Below are positions 42,829-51,449 of a DNA stretch of 64,000 nt, piece after piece; position 1 is the stretch's first letter; each line of letters begins with the position of its first letter. The translations under genes and the position numbers were made by a program. The stretch comes from Bacteroidota bacterium (lineage in GTDB: Bacteria; Bacteroidota; Bacteroidia; AKYH767-A; OLB10). The notes under the pieces are model-generated. The model made no database searches, was not told the DNA's origin, and was given only the letters and a program-made list of their open reading frames with translations. The DNA lies in the NCBI GenBank assembly GCA_016713925.1, contig JADJOH010000007.1:1391956-1455955 (forward strand), read 5' to 3'.

Positions 42829-43803
42829 ATGAACCAAAACTATTCCTCTGATGTTGCAGCAGTAGATGCACTTCGCGAAAAATATCAGCAATTACGATCT
42901 GAAATCGGTAAAGTCATCATTGGACAGGATCTCGTTGTTAAAGATTCTTTGATTTCCATTTTCAGTAATGGCCATTGCCTCCTTGTTGGAGTACCCGGTC
43001 TCGCAAAGACACTTCTTGTCAACACCATTGCACGTGTATTGGGGTTAAGTTATAACCGCATCCAGTTCACTCCCGATTTGATGCCCAGTGATATTATCGG
43101 CACAGAGATTTTAGATGAAAGCAGACATTTTAAATTTGTAAAAGGACCGCTCTTCGCCAACATCATTCTAGCCGATGAGATCAACCGTACTCCACCAAAA
43201 ACGCAATCTGCTTTACTGGAGGCGATGCAGGAACGTGCTGTAACGGCTGCGGGTAAACGTTATGAGCTACCCAGTCCCTTCTTCGTACTTGCTACACAAA
43301 ATCCCATTGAACAGGAAGGAACTTATCCATTACCTGAAGCACAACTCGACCGTTTTATGTTCAATGTCAATCTGGATTATCCGAGTATTGAAGAAGAATT
43401 ATTAGTTGTAAAAAACACTACAAGCAATTTTAATCCTGAGTTAAGTACTATTCTTACCGGCGAAGAGATTCTTTATTTTCAGCAGTTGGTCAGAAGAATT
43501 CCAGTTCCGGAAAATGTATTGCAATACGCCGTCCACCTCACTGCCAAAACGCGACCCAATACTGCCCATGCCGCCGGCATCACCAATGAATACCTCAGTT
43601 GGGGAGCAGGACCGCGTGCATCACAGTTCCTGGTTGTAGGCGCTAAATGCAATGCTATTTTAAACGGCAAGTATTCCCCGGATATTGAAGACGTAAAAGC
43701 CATTGCTCCAGCCATCCTTCGCCATCGTATTGTCAAAAATTTCAAAGCAGAAGCGGAAGGTTTTAGTGTGGAGAATATTATTGCAGATCTCGTTTCGAAG
43801 TAA
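42829..43803 (+). CDS. MoxR family AAA ATPase
   Basis: A 324-residue MoxR/RavA-type AAA+ ATPase with Walker A GVPGLAKTLL, Walker B ANIILADEINR and sensor 1 LATQNPIEQEGTYPLPEAQLDRF. MoxR proteins act as chaperones, often with VWA-domain partners. No such partner follows here, as the gene is followed by heptamer repeats. It lies 21 bases after surA and may belong to the same transcript. Confidence 0.93.
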   Translation: MNQNYSSDVAAVDALREKYQQLRSEIGKVIIGQDLVVKDSLISIFSNGHCLLVGVPGLAKTLLVNTIARVLGLSYNRIQFTPDLMPSDIIGTEILDESRHFKFVKGPLFANIILADEINRTPPKTQSALLEAMQERAVTAAGKRYELPSPFFVLATQNPIEQEGTYPLPEAQLDRFMFNVNLDYPSIEEELLVVKNTTSNFNPELSTILTGEEILYFQQLVRRIPVPENVLQYAVHLTAKTRPNTAHAAGITNEYLSWGAGPRASQFLVVGAKCNAILNGKYSPDIEDVKAIAPAILRHRIVKNFKAEAEGFSVENIIADLVSK

Positions 43804-43891
43804 GTTTAAGGTTTAAAGTTTAAGGTTTAAAGTTTAAGGTTTAAGGTTTAAAGTTTAAGGTTTAAAGTTTAAGGTTTAAGGTTTAAGGTTT
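43804..43891 (+). repeat. tandem heptamer repeat GTTTAAG/GTTTAAA
   Basis: Twelve 7-base units alternating between GTTTAAG and GTTTAAA plus a partial unit begin immediately after the MoxR stop codon. The same heptamer array occurs at 46793-46858. Confidence 0.95.
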
Positions 43892-44070
43892 GGTGCCAGC
43901 CAATGCTTCGAATTGTTACTTCAAGTAAGTAATACTATTTCCATTTTATTACTTCCAACATTGATCTATCACTTGAGAATGATCTGTAGAGCAATATTTT
44001 TTTATCATAGATGGTTCAAAGATTGGCTGTTTGCCATTTAATTTTAGTGCATTTCATATTCCTCAATATT

Positions 44071-44153
44071 CAACCCCGTTGGGGTTGTGGGGCGTTGTGT
44101 TGCTAACCCCGGACTGCATCCGGGGTTAGCGATGTTGAACCCTTTCAGGGTTC
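44071..44153. repeat. cluster of three hairpins
   Basis: Three perfect inverted repeats follow each other: CAACCCC-GTT-GGGGTTG (44071-44087), GCTAACCCCGG...CCGGGGTTAGC (44102-44130) and GAACCC-TTTCA-GGGTTC (44137-44153). They form a compact module in the gene-free interval 43804-44438. The rest of that interval has short GC-rich repeats (AGCGTTCCCCC twice) and no gene. Confidence 0.85.
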
Positions 44154-44408
44154 CGGAGAGAGAACCTACGGATGAATGATCACCCCATCTTCAGTTGACG
44201 AGCGTTCCCCCAAGTGAGTGAAGCGAGCGTTCCCCCTAGCGCTTTTCTAACCATAGAGGATTATCGTTAAAAAAATTAGCGAGTAGCCAGAGGCGAGCAG
44301 CCAGCAGCAAAAAATACTCTTCGAAGATTATAGTTTTAATCAATCAAAATTCTCTTTTCGAAGCACTCATATGTATCCAATGTCACTTTAAAATCAGAAA
44401 CATAAAGT

Positions 44409-44416
44409 TACCTTTG
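44409..44416 (+). promoter_or_regulatory. -7 promoter element of trxB
   Basis: TACCTTTG fits TAnnTTTG, 22 bases before the trxB ATG. Confidence 0.5.
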
Positions 44417-44438
44417 CAGCCTCAATTCAAGTAAAAAT

Positions 44439-45371
44439 ATGACTACTGAACGCGTCCATTTGTTGATTATTGGTTCCGGTCCTGCCGGATATACTGCAGC
44501 GATTTATGCTGCCCGTGCGGACCTTAAACCTGTTCTTTATCAGGGATTACAGCCCGGTGGACAGTTAACGATCACCACTGAAGTTGAAAACTATCCCGGC
44601 TATCCCGAAGGAATTCAGGGTCCGGAAATGATGATCGATTTTGAAAAGCAGGCGAAACGTTTTGGAGCGGATATCCGATTCGGCTATGCCACCTCTACCG
44701 ATTTTAGCGGAGCCATTAAAAAAGTAGTGATTGACGAAAATCACACCATTGAAGCGGATGCTGTTATCATTGCTACCGGTGCCAGCGCCAAATGGCTGGG
44801 ACTGGAATCAGAAAGCAGACTCAACGGGTATGGTGTCAGTGCTTGTGCGGTATGCGATGGCTTCTTCTTCAGAGGACAGGATGTCGCCATTGTAGGTGCA
44901 GGTGATACTGCAGCGGAAGAAGCATCCTATCTGGCTAAGCTCTGTAAGAAAGTATATCTGCTGGTAAGAAGAGATGAAATGCGAGCGTCGAAAGCCATGC
45001 AACATCGCGTGATGAACACAGCGAACATTGAAGTATTATTTAATCATCAAACGGTAGAAATATTAGGTGATAAAGGCGTAAGTGGTGTGAAAGTCCTCAA
45101 CAATAAAACCAACGATGAAAAAGTCCTTGATGTGACCGGATTTTTTGTCGCCATCGGACATGAACCCAACACCAAAATTTTTTCCGGCCAACTTGATCTT
45201 GACGAAAACGGATACATTCTTACCAAGCCCGGTTCCACGTATACCAGTGCAGAAGGTGTTTTTGCAGCAGGAGATGTGCAGGATCATATTTACCGTCAAG
45301 CGGTGACCGCAGCAGGATCAGGCTGTATGGCAGCGCTGGATGCAGAAAGGTGGCTAGCCGCTAAAATTTAA
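44439..45371 (+). CDS. trxB: TrxB, thioredoxin-disulfide reductase
   Basis: A 310-residue FAD/NADPH flavoprotein that reduces thioredoxin. The FAD site is IIGSGPAGYTAAIYAARA, the redox-active pair is in ACAVCDGFF (CxxC), the NADPH site is VGAGDTAAEEASYLAKL, and the C-terminal FAD segment is VFAAGDVQD. The length and end are normal. A degraded copy of its last 12 codons follows 167 bases downstream. Confidence 0.96.
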   Translation: MTTERVHLLIIGSGPAGYTAAIYAARADLKPVLYQGLQPGGQLTITTEVENYPGYPEGIQGPEMMIDFEKQAKRFGADIRFGYATSTDFSGAIKKVVIDENHTIEADAVIIATGASAKWLGLESESRLNGYGVSACAVCDGFFFRGQDVAIVGAGDTAAEEASYLAKLCKKVYLLVRRDEMRASKAMQHRVMNTANIEVLFNHQTVEILGDKGVSGVKVLNNKTNDEKVLDVTGFFVAIGHEPNTKIFSGQLDLDENGYILTKPGSTYTSAEGVFAAGDVQDHIYRQAVTAAGSGCMAALDAERWLAAKI

Positions 45372-45453
45372 TTCAGAATTCAGAATTCAGAATTCAGAAT
45401 TAGATGACGAATTAGAATGACGAATTAGAATGACGAATTAGAATGACGAATTA
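45370..45453 (+). repeat. tandem repeats AATTCAG (x4) and GAATTAGAATGAC (x3)
   Basis: Starting inside the trxB stop codon, four AATTCAG heptamers are followed by three units of GAATTAGAATGAC. It is a noncoding slippage-type array. It opens the gene-free interval 45372-46017, which otherwise holds copies of the TCTCCC...GGGAGA hairpin and no gene. Confidence 0.9.
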
Positions 45454-45538
45454 GGTATTTTGAATTTTGAATAAAGGGTTTTCATTTAGCATTTTGACTC
45501 AATTGCAGTGAAAACACAGATCTTGATGTTTGACAGAT

Positions 45539-45574
45539 TTGGATGTGGAAAGATGGCTGGCCGCAAAGATTTGA
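45539..45574 (+). repeat. degraded copy of the trxB 3' end
   Basis: Thirty-six bases match 45336-45371 at 28 positions and still spell LDVERWLAAKI plus stop, against LDAERWLAAKI in trxB. It lies downstream of the tandem repeats, which resembles the tail duplication at 8879/9518. Confidence 0.65.
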
Positions 45575-46017
45575 AAATGGGATGATCTCCCAGGCGGGAG
45601 ACAGGTTTGAAGATTTGAAAATGGGTTGATCTCCCTATGCGGAAGACAAGTTTGAAGGTGTAGTTATTCAAATCCGCGACCATCCGCCAGATCCGTATTC
45701 ACTTGTCTCGGCGCAGGATGTGACGAGATCAGTGTTCTCTTTAAGTTTTTAGGTTTAATATAATCTTCTGGTTAAACGCCAGGACGCAAGGCAGCTTCGC
45801 TGTACGCAAGGGGCACTAGGTAAAACAGTCCAATCCGCGACCTTTCGCCAAATCCGTATTCCCTTATTCATTAAACGCCATAATACCTGAAGACACCATT
45901 CCATTATCCATTCCATCTTCAAATCAGCCCATCTTCAAATTTTCAAATCAAAGTTATTCTTTCGAAGCGGGATTAATTCGCATTAAATAAGTACTATTCA
46001 AAAAGAAAATTATTTTA

Positions 46018-46785
46018 TCAACAGTATCCCATCATTTTATACATCACCAATCCAATCCACTCGTGCAGGAGCATATCCCATTGCGAGAGGCATTCGGCGT
46101 CGGGTTGTATGATTTTATCGAGGGTGTGGATGTGTGGTGCAGAGCGGGTATCGACAGGGAAATCAACGACTTTTAATCCGGCTTTTTCGAAGCACATCAA
46201 CGAACGACGCATGTGGAAGGCTGAAGTGATGAGGAGAAATTTTGTTCCGTTCTTGCCATCACTCAACATTTCAGCAGAGTGAATAGCATTTTCATAGGTA
46301 TTGCGCGATTCATTTTCCAGAATCATATCTGCTGCAGGAACACCGCTTTTCAACAAAACTTCAGCGATCAATTTTGATTCCTTCCAATCCTTAAAATTCA
46401 CATAACCCGAACCACCCGAAAGAAGAATTTTTTTTATTTTACCATCGTGATACAGTTGTAAAGATTGCAATAACCGATCAACACTCAGCGAATAAACCAC
46501 TCGCTTACTCACCGGATCATAATACCGCATACTCCCTCCCAGCACGATACCCACATCATAAGGCGTTTTAATCTCTTCACTGCTATACGCCTTCATTTCC
46601 CAGGCATAGGTCACCTTTTCTACCAACCATGGATTCGTAAAAATCAAAAGTAAAATCACCACCGCTTTCCTCAAACGGGTTTTAACTTTCGCATTCTTAA
46701 CTACAAATGATAATAAAATACAAATCAATATCCATGACAATGGAGTGATGAAGAAGTCAAGAATTTTTGATAGTAAGAAGAACAT
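46018..46785 (-). CDS. YdcF family (DUF218) membrane protein
   Basis: A 255-residue protein with two N-terminal membrane helices (about residues 3-27 and 38-55) and a DUF218 domain: YDVGIVLGGSMRYYD, KKILLSGGSGYVNF and FLLITSAFHMRRSLMCFEKAG, with the conserved ESRNTYENA. E. coli YdcF binds SAM; the ElyC branch affects envelope polymers. The function here is unresolved. It is unrelated in position to the other DUF218 gene at 21184. A heptamer array begins 7 bases upstream of its start codon. Confidence 0.87.
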   Translation of the reverse strand: MFFLLSKILDFFITPLSWILICILLSFVVKNAKVKTRLRKAVVILLLIFTNPWLVEKVTYAWEMKAYSSEEIKTPYDVGIVLGGSMRYYDPVSKRVVYSLSVDRLLQSLQLYHDGKIKKILLSGGSGYVNFKDWKESKLIAEVLLKSGVPAADMILENESRNTYENAIHSAEMLSDGKNGTKFLLITSAFHMRRSLMCFEKAGLKVVDFPVDTRSAPHIHTLDKIIQPDAECLSQWDMLLHEWIGLVMYKMMGYC

Positions 46786-46792
46786 TTTAAAT

Positions 46793-46858
46793 GTTTAAAG
46801 TTTAAAGTTCAAGGTTCAAGGTTTAAGGTTTAAGGTTTAAGGTTTAAGTTTAAGGTTT
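46793..46858 (+). repeat. second GTTTAAG-type heptamer array
   Basis: About nine units of GTTTAAA, GTTCAAG and GTTTAAG in the same strand orientation as 43804-43891. It occupies the upstream region of the YdcF-like gene. The remainder to 47137 is gene-free and holds GC-rich inverted sequences such as GATCCCGCC...GGCGGGAAC. Confidence 0.92.
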
Positions 46859-47137
46859 TCACTCGCTCTGCGAACGCAGGCGATGTGATCCCGTCAACCC
46901 TTGTGTTGACGGGAAAGGTTTACCATGAAGCGTATCGCTTTTCGCGATCCTGCTGCATGGTTTAAGGTTGAATTTCTTTCCCAGTGAGCGGAGCGAACGT
47001 TCCTCTAAGCGGGTGAAGCAGATCCCGCCATAGGCGGGAACGCTTCACGCGTTCCCCTGCCGGCTAAAATAAGGATTAGGAGGGAATTTATTGGTTATAG
47101 TAACAATTTGAGAATGAAATCGAAATTGAAATAGGCG

Positions 47138-47145
47138 TATCTTTG
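47138..47145 (+). promoter_or_regulatory. -7 promoter element of mnmE
   Basis: TATCTTTG fits TAnnTTTG and ends 4 bases before the ATG of mnmE, so the transcript would be leaderless or nearly so. Confidence 0.5.
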
Positions 47146-47149
47146 CTCC

Positions 47150-48553
47150 ATGCATCTCCCTTCCAGAAATGATACCATTTGCGCCCTGGCTACTGCACCC
47201 GGAATGGCGGCTTTGGCGGTGATTCGAATTTCCGGTCCGGGGGCGTTTGAGATAATATCGAAGCATTTTGAGACAATGAAGGGGAAAAGGAAAAATTTTA
47301 CAACACTTCCTCCCTACTCCATCCACTATGGAAAAATCATTGAACAAGACCATGTAATCGATGAAGTGCTCGTCAGTATTTTCAAAACACCACATTCCTT
47401 TACCGGTGAGGATATCATTGAAATTTCCTGTCATGGGTCGGTGTACATCCAGCAAGAGTTGTTGGGGGTGCTGCAACGAGCCGGAGCACGATTGGCAGAA
47501 CCGGGAGAATTCACCCTTCGGGCCTTCCTCAATGGAAAGATAGATTTGAGTCAGGCAGAGGCGGTGGCGGATCTCATCTCGTCTCAGCATGCTTCCGCCC
47601 ATAAAGCGGCCTTACAACAGCTCAGAGGAGGCTATAGCAGCACTATTCAGGACCTACGTCAGCAACTCATCGATTTCGCCTCATTGATCGAACTCGAGCT
47701 TGATTTCGCCGAAGAAGATGTGGAATTTGCCAACCGCGATAAACTGGAGTCACTCGTGAACGGTTTATTGACTGAAATACGGAAACTGCAACAGAGCTTT
47801 GCCTCGGGCAATGTCATGAAAACAGGAGTACCAGTCATCATTGCCGGAAAGCCCAATGTAGGTAAAAGTACTTTGTTGAATGCCTTGTTAAACGAAGAGA
47901 GGGCCATCGTAAGTGATATTGCCGGCACCACCCGTGATATCATCGAAGACCACCTTGTCATTGACGGCATAAAGTTTCGCTTCATGGATACAGCGGGCAT
48001 TCGCATGACGGAGGACAGCATTGAGAAAATAGGTGTCGAGCGAACGATGCTGCAAGCCGGAAAAGCTGCTGTGCTGATTTATGTCTGTGATCCGGAGCAG
48101 AGTGATGCAGCTCAAGCTCAACAAGAAATTAACGAGTTAAGGGAGAAAAGCGGCAATGCCGATTCCCCTGTCATTACAGTAGTCAATAAAAGTGATAAGT
48201 ACGATTTCGAAAAACTCCTTCATCAATATGCAAATCTCCCCGGACTCGTATTACTCTCGGCGAAGGAGGTCCGAAACATAGAAGAGTTAAAAGCGAAACT
48301 GGCGGGAGCTGCCTTACTCGGCGGAGAAAACGGCGAACAAACCATCATCACCAGCGCGCGACATGCCGAAGCATTGCATATGGCAGCAGAGGCTCTGGAA
48401 AAAGTAATCGCCGGCATCCACCAACACCTCCCCACCGACCTCCTCGCCTTCGAACTCAAAGCCTCTCTTTTTCATCTCGGACAAATTACGGGAGAGATTT
48501 ATACGGAGGATTTGTTGGGTAATATTTTTAGTAGGTTTTGTATTGGAAAGTAA
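47150..48553 (+). CDS. mnmE: MnmE, tRNA U34 modification GTPase
   Basis: A 467-residue protein that, with MnmG, installs carboxymethylaminomethyl groups on wobble U34. It has an N-terminal folate-binding domain (DTICALATAPGMAALAVIRI), a helical domain, a Ras-like G domain with GKPNVGKSTLLNALL, DTAGIR and NKSD, and the invariant C-terminal FCIGK with its catalytic Cys. The gene is complete although an integrative element adjoins its last codon. Confidence 0.97.
   Translation: MHLPSRNDTICALATAPGMAALAVIRISGPGAFEIISKHFETMKGKRKNFTTLPPYSIHYGKIIEQDHVIDEVLVSIFKTPHSFTGEDIIEISCHGSVYIQQELLGVLQRAGARLAEPGEFTLRAFLNGKIDLSQAEAVADLISSQHASAHKAALQQLRGGYSSTIQDLRQQLIDFASLIELELDFAEEDVEFANRDKLESLVNGLLTEIRKLQQSFASGNVMKTGVPVIIAGKPNVGKSTLLNALLNEERAIVSDIAGTTRDIIEDHLVIDGIKFRFMDTAGIRMTEDSIEKIGVERTMLQAGKAAVLIYVCDPEQSDAAQAQQEINELREKSGNADSPVITVVNKSDKYDFEKLLHQYANLPGLVLLSAKEVRNIEELKAKLAGAALLGGENGEQTIITSARHAEALHMAAEALEKVIAGIHQHLPTDLLAFELKASLFHLGQITGEIYTEDLLGNIFSRFCIGK
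48536..48553 (+). other. putative attachment site (attL) in the 3' end of mnmE
   Basis: TTTTGTATTGGAAAGTAA encodes FCIGK and the stop. The corresponding last 18 bases of trmE/mnmE are the attachment site of the SGI1 family. The tyrosine integrase gene starts 204 bases later and composition changes at this point. The right-hand copy (attR) would be outside the window. Confidence 0.6.
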
Positions 48554-48670
48554 TTTGTTTTCCTTTATTATATAAATCATTGTTTTTCTATACTATACAA
48601 ATATTATTTTCTTCTTTTTTGTTGTTTCCTTTCTGTTATTTGTCTTATTTTTGTTGTCAATTTGTTACTG

Positions 48671-48702
48671 AGCAACAAATTTTATGTTTCCAGCAACAAA
48701 TT
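48671..48702 (+). repeat. short direct repeat next to the integrase gene
   Basis: AGCAACAAATT occurs at 48671-48681 and 48692-48702 (21-base period). It could be integrase arm-type sites, by position only. Confidence 0.4.
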
Positions 48703-48757
48703 ATTGATAGCTCATCAATAGGACAAATAGCAATAACACGTATAACCACGATAAATC

Positions 48758-49861
48758 ATGAAAATCACAATACGAGAAAGAATAAGGGGCAATAAGATAA
48801 AACTATATCTCGACTGCTATCACAAAGGAATACGCAAGAATGAATCTCTAAATCTGGAACTTTTCCCAAAACCTGACAAAGGTAGTTTAAGTAAAGAGCA
48901 GAAAGAAGCAAACCGAGTTGCGAGATTAATGGCTGAGAAAATCAGTGCCAAAAGAATGCTTGAATATCACAATGACTTTCATGGATTTTCAACCCCAAAA
49001 AATCTGAATGGCAACTTCATCGATTATATTGAACATTTGGCGAGTATTAAGAATAATAGTGATGGAAACTTTGGAAACTGGGATAGTGCAGTAAAACATT
49101 TAAAGAAATATGCTACCGGAAAGGTTTCTTTTAATCAAGTAGATCAATCCTGGCTGGAAGGATTTAAAAATTATTTGCAGAAAAAGGCTGTAACATCTTC
49201 ACAAAAGCCTTTGTCGCAGAATACGCAGTGCAGCTATTTTAATAAAGTTAGAGCAGCATTAAATCAAGCATTCAAAGAGGGCTTGATAAAAAAGAATCCT
49301 GCAGATATCGTAAGCAGCATTAAATCTCACGATCCGGAAAGGAATTTCCTTACCATGGAAGAGTTGAAGGCTTTATGGAAAACAGATTGCGAGATTCAAA
49401 TTCTTAAAAACGCCTTCCTGTTTAGCGCAATTACAGGCTTAAGATGGTCTGACATTAATAAAATGGTATGGGCTGAAGTACTAACCGATGCTGACCACTA
49501 CTCTATCCAATTTCGTCAACAAAAAACTAAAACTATGGAAAACCATCCTATATCTAAACAGGCTTTCGAGTTACTAGGCAACAAAGGAGAATTGGATGAA
49601 ATGGTCTTTAAAGGATTAAAATACAGTGCCTGGTATAATTTAAAATTACAACAATGGGTAATGAGAGCCGGAATTAGCAAGCAAATCACTTTTCACTGTG
49701 CAAGGCATACCTATGCCACTTTACAATTAACAGCCGGAACAGATATATATACCGTTTCCAAACTTCTAGGTCATAAAGACTTGAAAACAACTCAAATTTA
49801 TGCCAAAGTCATTGACCAGAAGAAAATTGATGCAGCAGAGAGGGTAACAATTGAAATCTAA
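48758..49861 (+). CDS. tyrosine recombinase (phage-type integrase)
   Basis: A 367-residue integrase of the Bacteroidota mobile-element type: an N-terminal arm-binding domain (residues 1-75), a SAM-like core-binding domain (about 85-190), and a catalytic domain with R in ITGLRWSD, HxxR in HCARHTY, H in LLGHKDLKTT and the nucleophile Y in QIYAKV. It is the first gene inside the element, reading away from mnmE, as expected for an enzyme that uses the mnmE 3' end. Confidence 0.93.
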   Translation: MKITIRERIRGNKIKLYLDCYHKGIRKNESLNLELFPKPDKGSLSKEQKEANRVARLMAEKISAKRMLEYHNDFHGFSTPKNLNGNFIDYIEHLASIKNNSDGNFGNWDSAVKHLKKYATGKVSFNQVDQSWLEGFKNYLQKKAVTSSQKPLSQNTQCSYFNKVRAALNQAFKEGLIKKNPADIVSSIKSHDPERNFLTMEELKALWKTDCEIQILKNAFLFSAITGLRWSDINKMVWAEVLTDADHYSIQFRQQKTKTMENHPISKQAFELLGNKGELDEMVFKGLKYSAWYNLKLQQWVMRAGISKQITFHCARHTYATLQLTAGTDIYTVSKLLGHKDLKTTQIYAKVIDQKKIDAAERVTIEI

Positions 49862-49879
49862 AAATACACCCCAATCAAT

Positions 49880-50653
49880 ATGAAAACGCAAACAACTCAA
49901 GATTCAGAGCATTCAATACTCTTTGACCTAACAAAATTTGAAAGTGATTCCCACTTTATCAAGTTTATAACGACTGATATTTTTATTGGCGAAACTTTCC
50001 ACAAACAATTTTATTTGCCTAACATAGAACACTCGGCCATAAATAAATTATTGAGAAAACACAAAATAGATACTGAACTGGACAAGTATTTTTACTGGAG
50101 TTTTATCTGCTTTGACTGGCTTAAAGAACATCACATTGATAGCAAAGAATATTCTGAAAAACAAGTAACTTTTTTCCGAGGATTAAAAGACTATTACGAA
50201 TTGTTATCCCAATTGAATAAAGATCAGATAACCTTGGTAGAAGTAATATACACCTTTAAATCATCATCCAAAAAAAAGCAATCAATTTTATTTCAAGATG
50301 GTACTATTTTGGATCTAATAAAAAAAGAAACAAACAAAACTCAAGCTGAGGTTGAACTTCAAAAGGTAGAAAAAATACTCAAGAATTATGTGAATGGTTC
50401 TACTGCGTTGACTAGCAAAAAAGAAATACTCATTATGATACATGTTTTAAACTTGCGTGAAATTTTAAAAAATCAAAGGTCACCTGCCAGTAAAAAGCAG
50501 TTTAACAGTGAAAGTATAAACTATCTAGTCGGAAACCTAATGCAACATGCTGGTATTATTAAAATTACAGAAAATGATTCGAAAAAAAGCATTAGTGGTA
50601 ACGTCAGAACAAGGATTAACTCCTTCAATAAAATGATAAAAGAGGGTAAATAA
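49880..50653 (+). CDS. hypothetical protein of the mobile element
   Basis: A 257-residue, Lys/Ile-rich soluble protein with no signal peptide, membrane segment or motif that I recognise. It follows the integrase by 18 bases, so it is probably cotranscribed. Bacteroidota elements often carry regulators such as RteC-like proteins in this place. I see only a weak overall resemblance in helix content and do not assign it. Confidence 0.6.
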   Translation: MKTQTTQDSEHSILFDLTKFESDSHFIKFITTDIFIGETFHKQFYLPNIEHSAINKLLRKHKIDTELDKYFYWSFICFDWLKEHHIDSKEYSEKQVTFFRGLKDYYELLSQLNKDQITLVEVIYTFKSSSKKKQSILFQDGTILDLIKKETNKTQAEVELQKVEKILKNYVNGSTALTSKKEILIMIHVLNLREILKNQRSPASKKQFNSESINYLVGNLMQHAGIIKITENDSKKSISGNVRTRINSFNKMIKEGK

Positions 50654-50842
50654 GGGCTTTTGTGGTATCACCTTTTAACAATTGTGAACTTTTTCTCGAT
50701 CCGGAAAAACATATAGCATTTCAATATTTCTACAAAAAGCACATTAAAAAGTGGATTTTTTTAAGTGAAAATTTATTTTATTTTTTCCACAAATTTGGCT
50801 TTTTCTCTTCCTTTCTTTGCGAAGTCAAAACAAAAACGCAAA

Positions 50843-51148
50843 ATGAATACTCAGCAAATCTTAAATGAACTTACCGAAATTAAAAAAGCGATTGAGGAAC
50901 AAGGCACCTTTTTCAAACCGGTACTAAATTTTGAAGAAACATGTAAGTATCTTCAATTTAGCAGGTCACACCTGTACAAACTTACATCAAGAAAAGAGAT
51001 TCCTCACTTTTGTCCCAGTGGCAAGAAACTTTACTTTAATAGGGAAGAATTAGATCATTGGCTACAACGTTTTAGGCAAAAAGCAACTGAAGAAATTGAC
51101 GTAATGGCTGAAGACTATGTAAATAAGAAAACTGGAACAGCCCTTTAG
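50843..51148 (+). CDS. helix-turn-helix (excisionase-like) DNA-binding protein
   Basis: A 101-residue protein with a central HTH_17/MerR-like winged helix (FEETCKYLQFSRSHLYKLTS, then EIPHFCPSGKKLYFNREELD) at about residues 35-85. Such proteins act as excisionases or small regulators in Bacteroidota integrative elements. I start at the ATG at 50843; earlier in-frame codons have an AT-rich hydrophobic character without a plausible start site. Confidence 0.85.
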   Translation: MNTQQILNELTEIKKAIEEQGTFFKPVLNFEETCKYLQFSRSHLYKLTSRKEIPHFCPSGKKLYFNREELDHWLQRFRQKATEEIDVMAEDYVNKKTGTAL

Positions 51149-51323
51149 AAACTTGTAGACCAACAAACTTATTAAAATTTTGACCTAACATGTAGAAAAG
51201 GTCATACCCCCTTTTCCAAAAATCTCATCTCACTTATTGTATTTCAAATAAAGCCCATAACGGGTCATGGAAATCCTATGCTTAAAAATTAACTAGAAAA
51301 AATAAATGAAATCATAAATAAAC

Positions 51324-51431
51324 ATGTGTAAATCGACACTATTTGAAAATTTCATTACTCCCATTGCTAATGATGACAAATCACAAACACCGCCAAACAG
51401 CGTGTTTAAAAACATATTGCCCATAAATTAA
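51324..51431 (+). CDS. possible 35-residue protein
   Basis: A short ATG-started frame (MCKSTLFENFITPIA...) ends 18 bases before the RepA-like gene in an otherwise gene-free 301-base interval. The composition is protein-like and spacing would suit an operon. There is no homology that I recognise, so it may be chance. Confidence 0.3.
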   Translation: MCKSTLFENFITPIANDDKSQTPPNSVFKNILPIN

Positions 51432-51449
51432 CATAAACACTTCATAAAA

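Noticed and set aside
43804..43891. CRISPR array or telomere
   Set aside because: Units are 7 bases with no spacers, and the site is internal to a bacterial contig.
50662..50868. 68-residue frame before the HTH gene
   Set aside because: Low-complexity AT-rich translation, GTG start, overlaps the better supported HTH gene in another frame.
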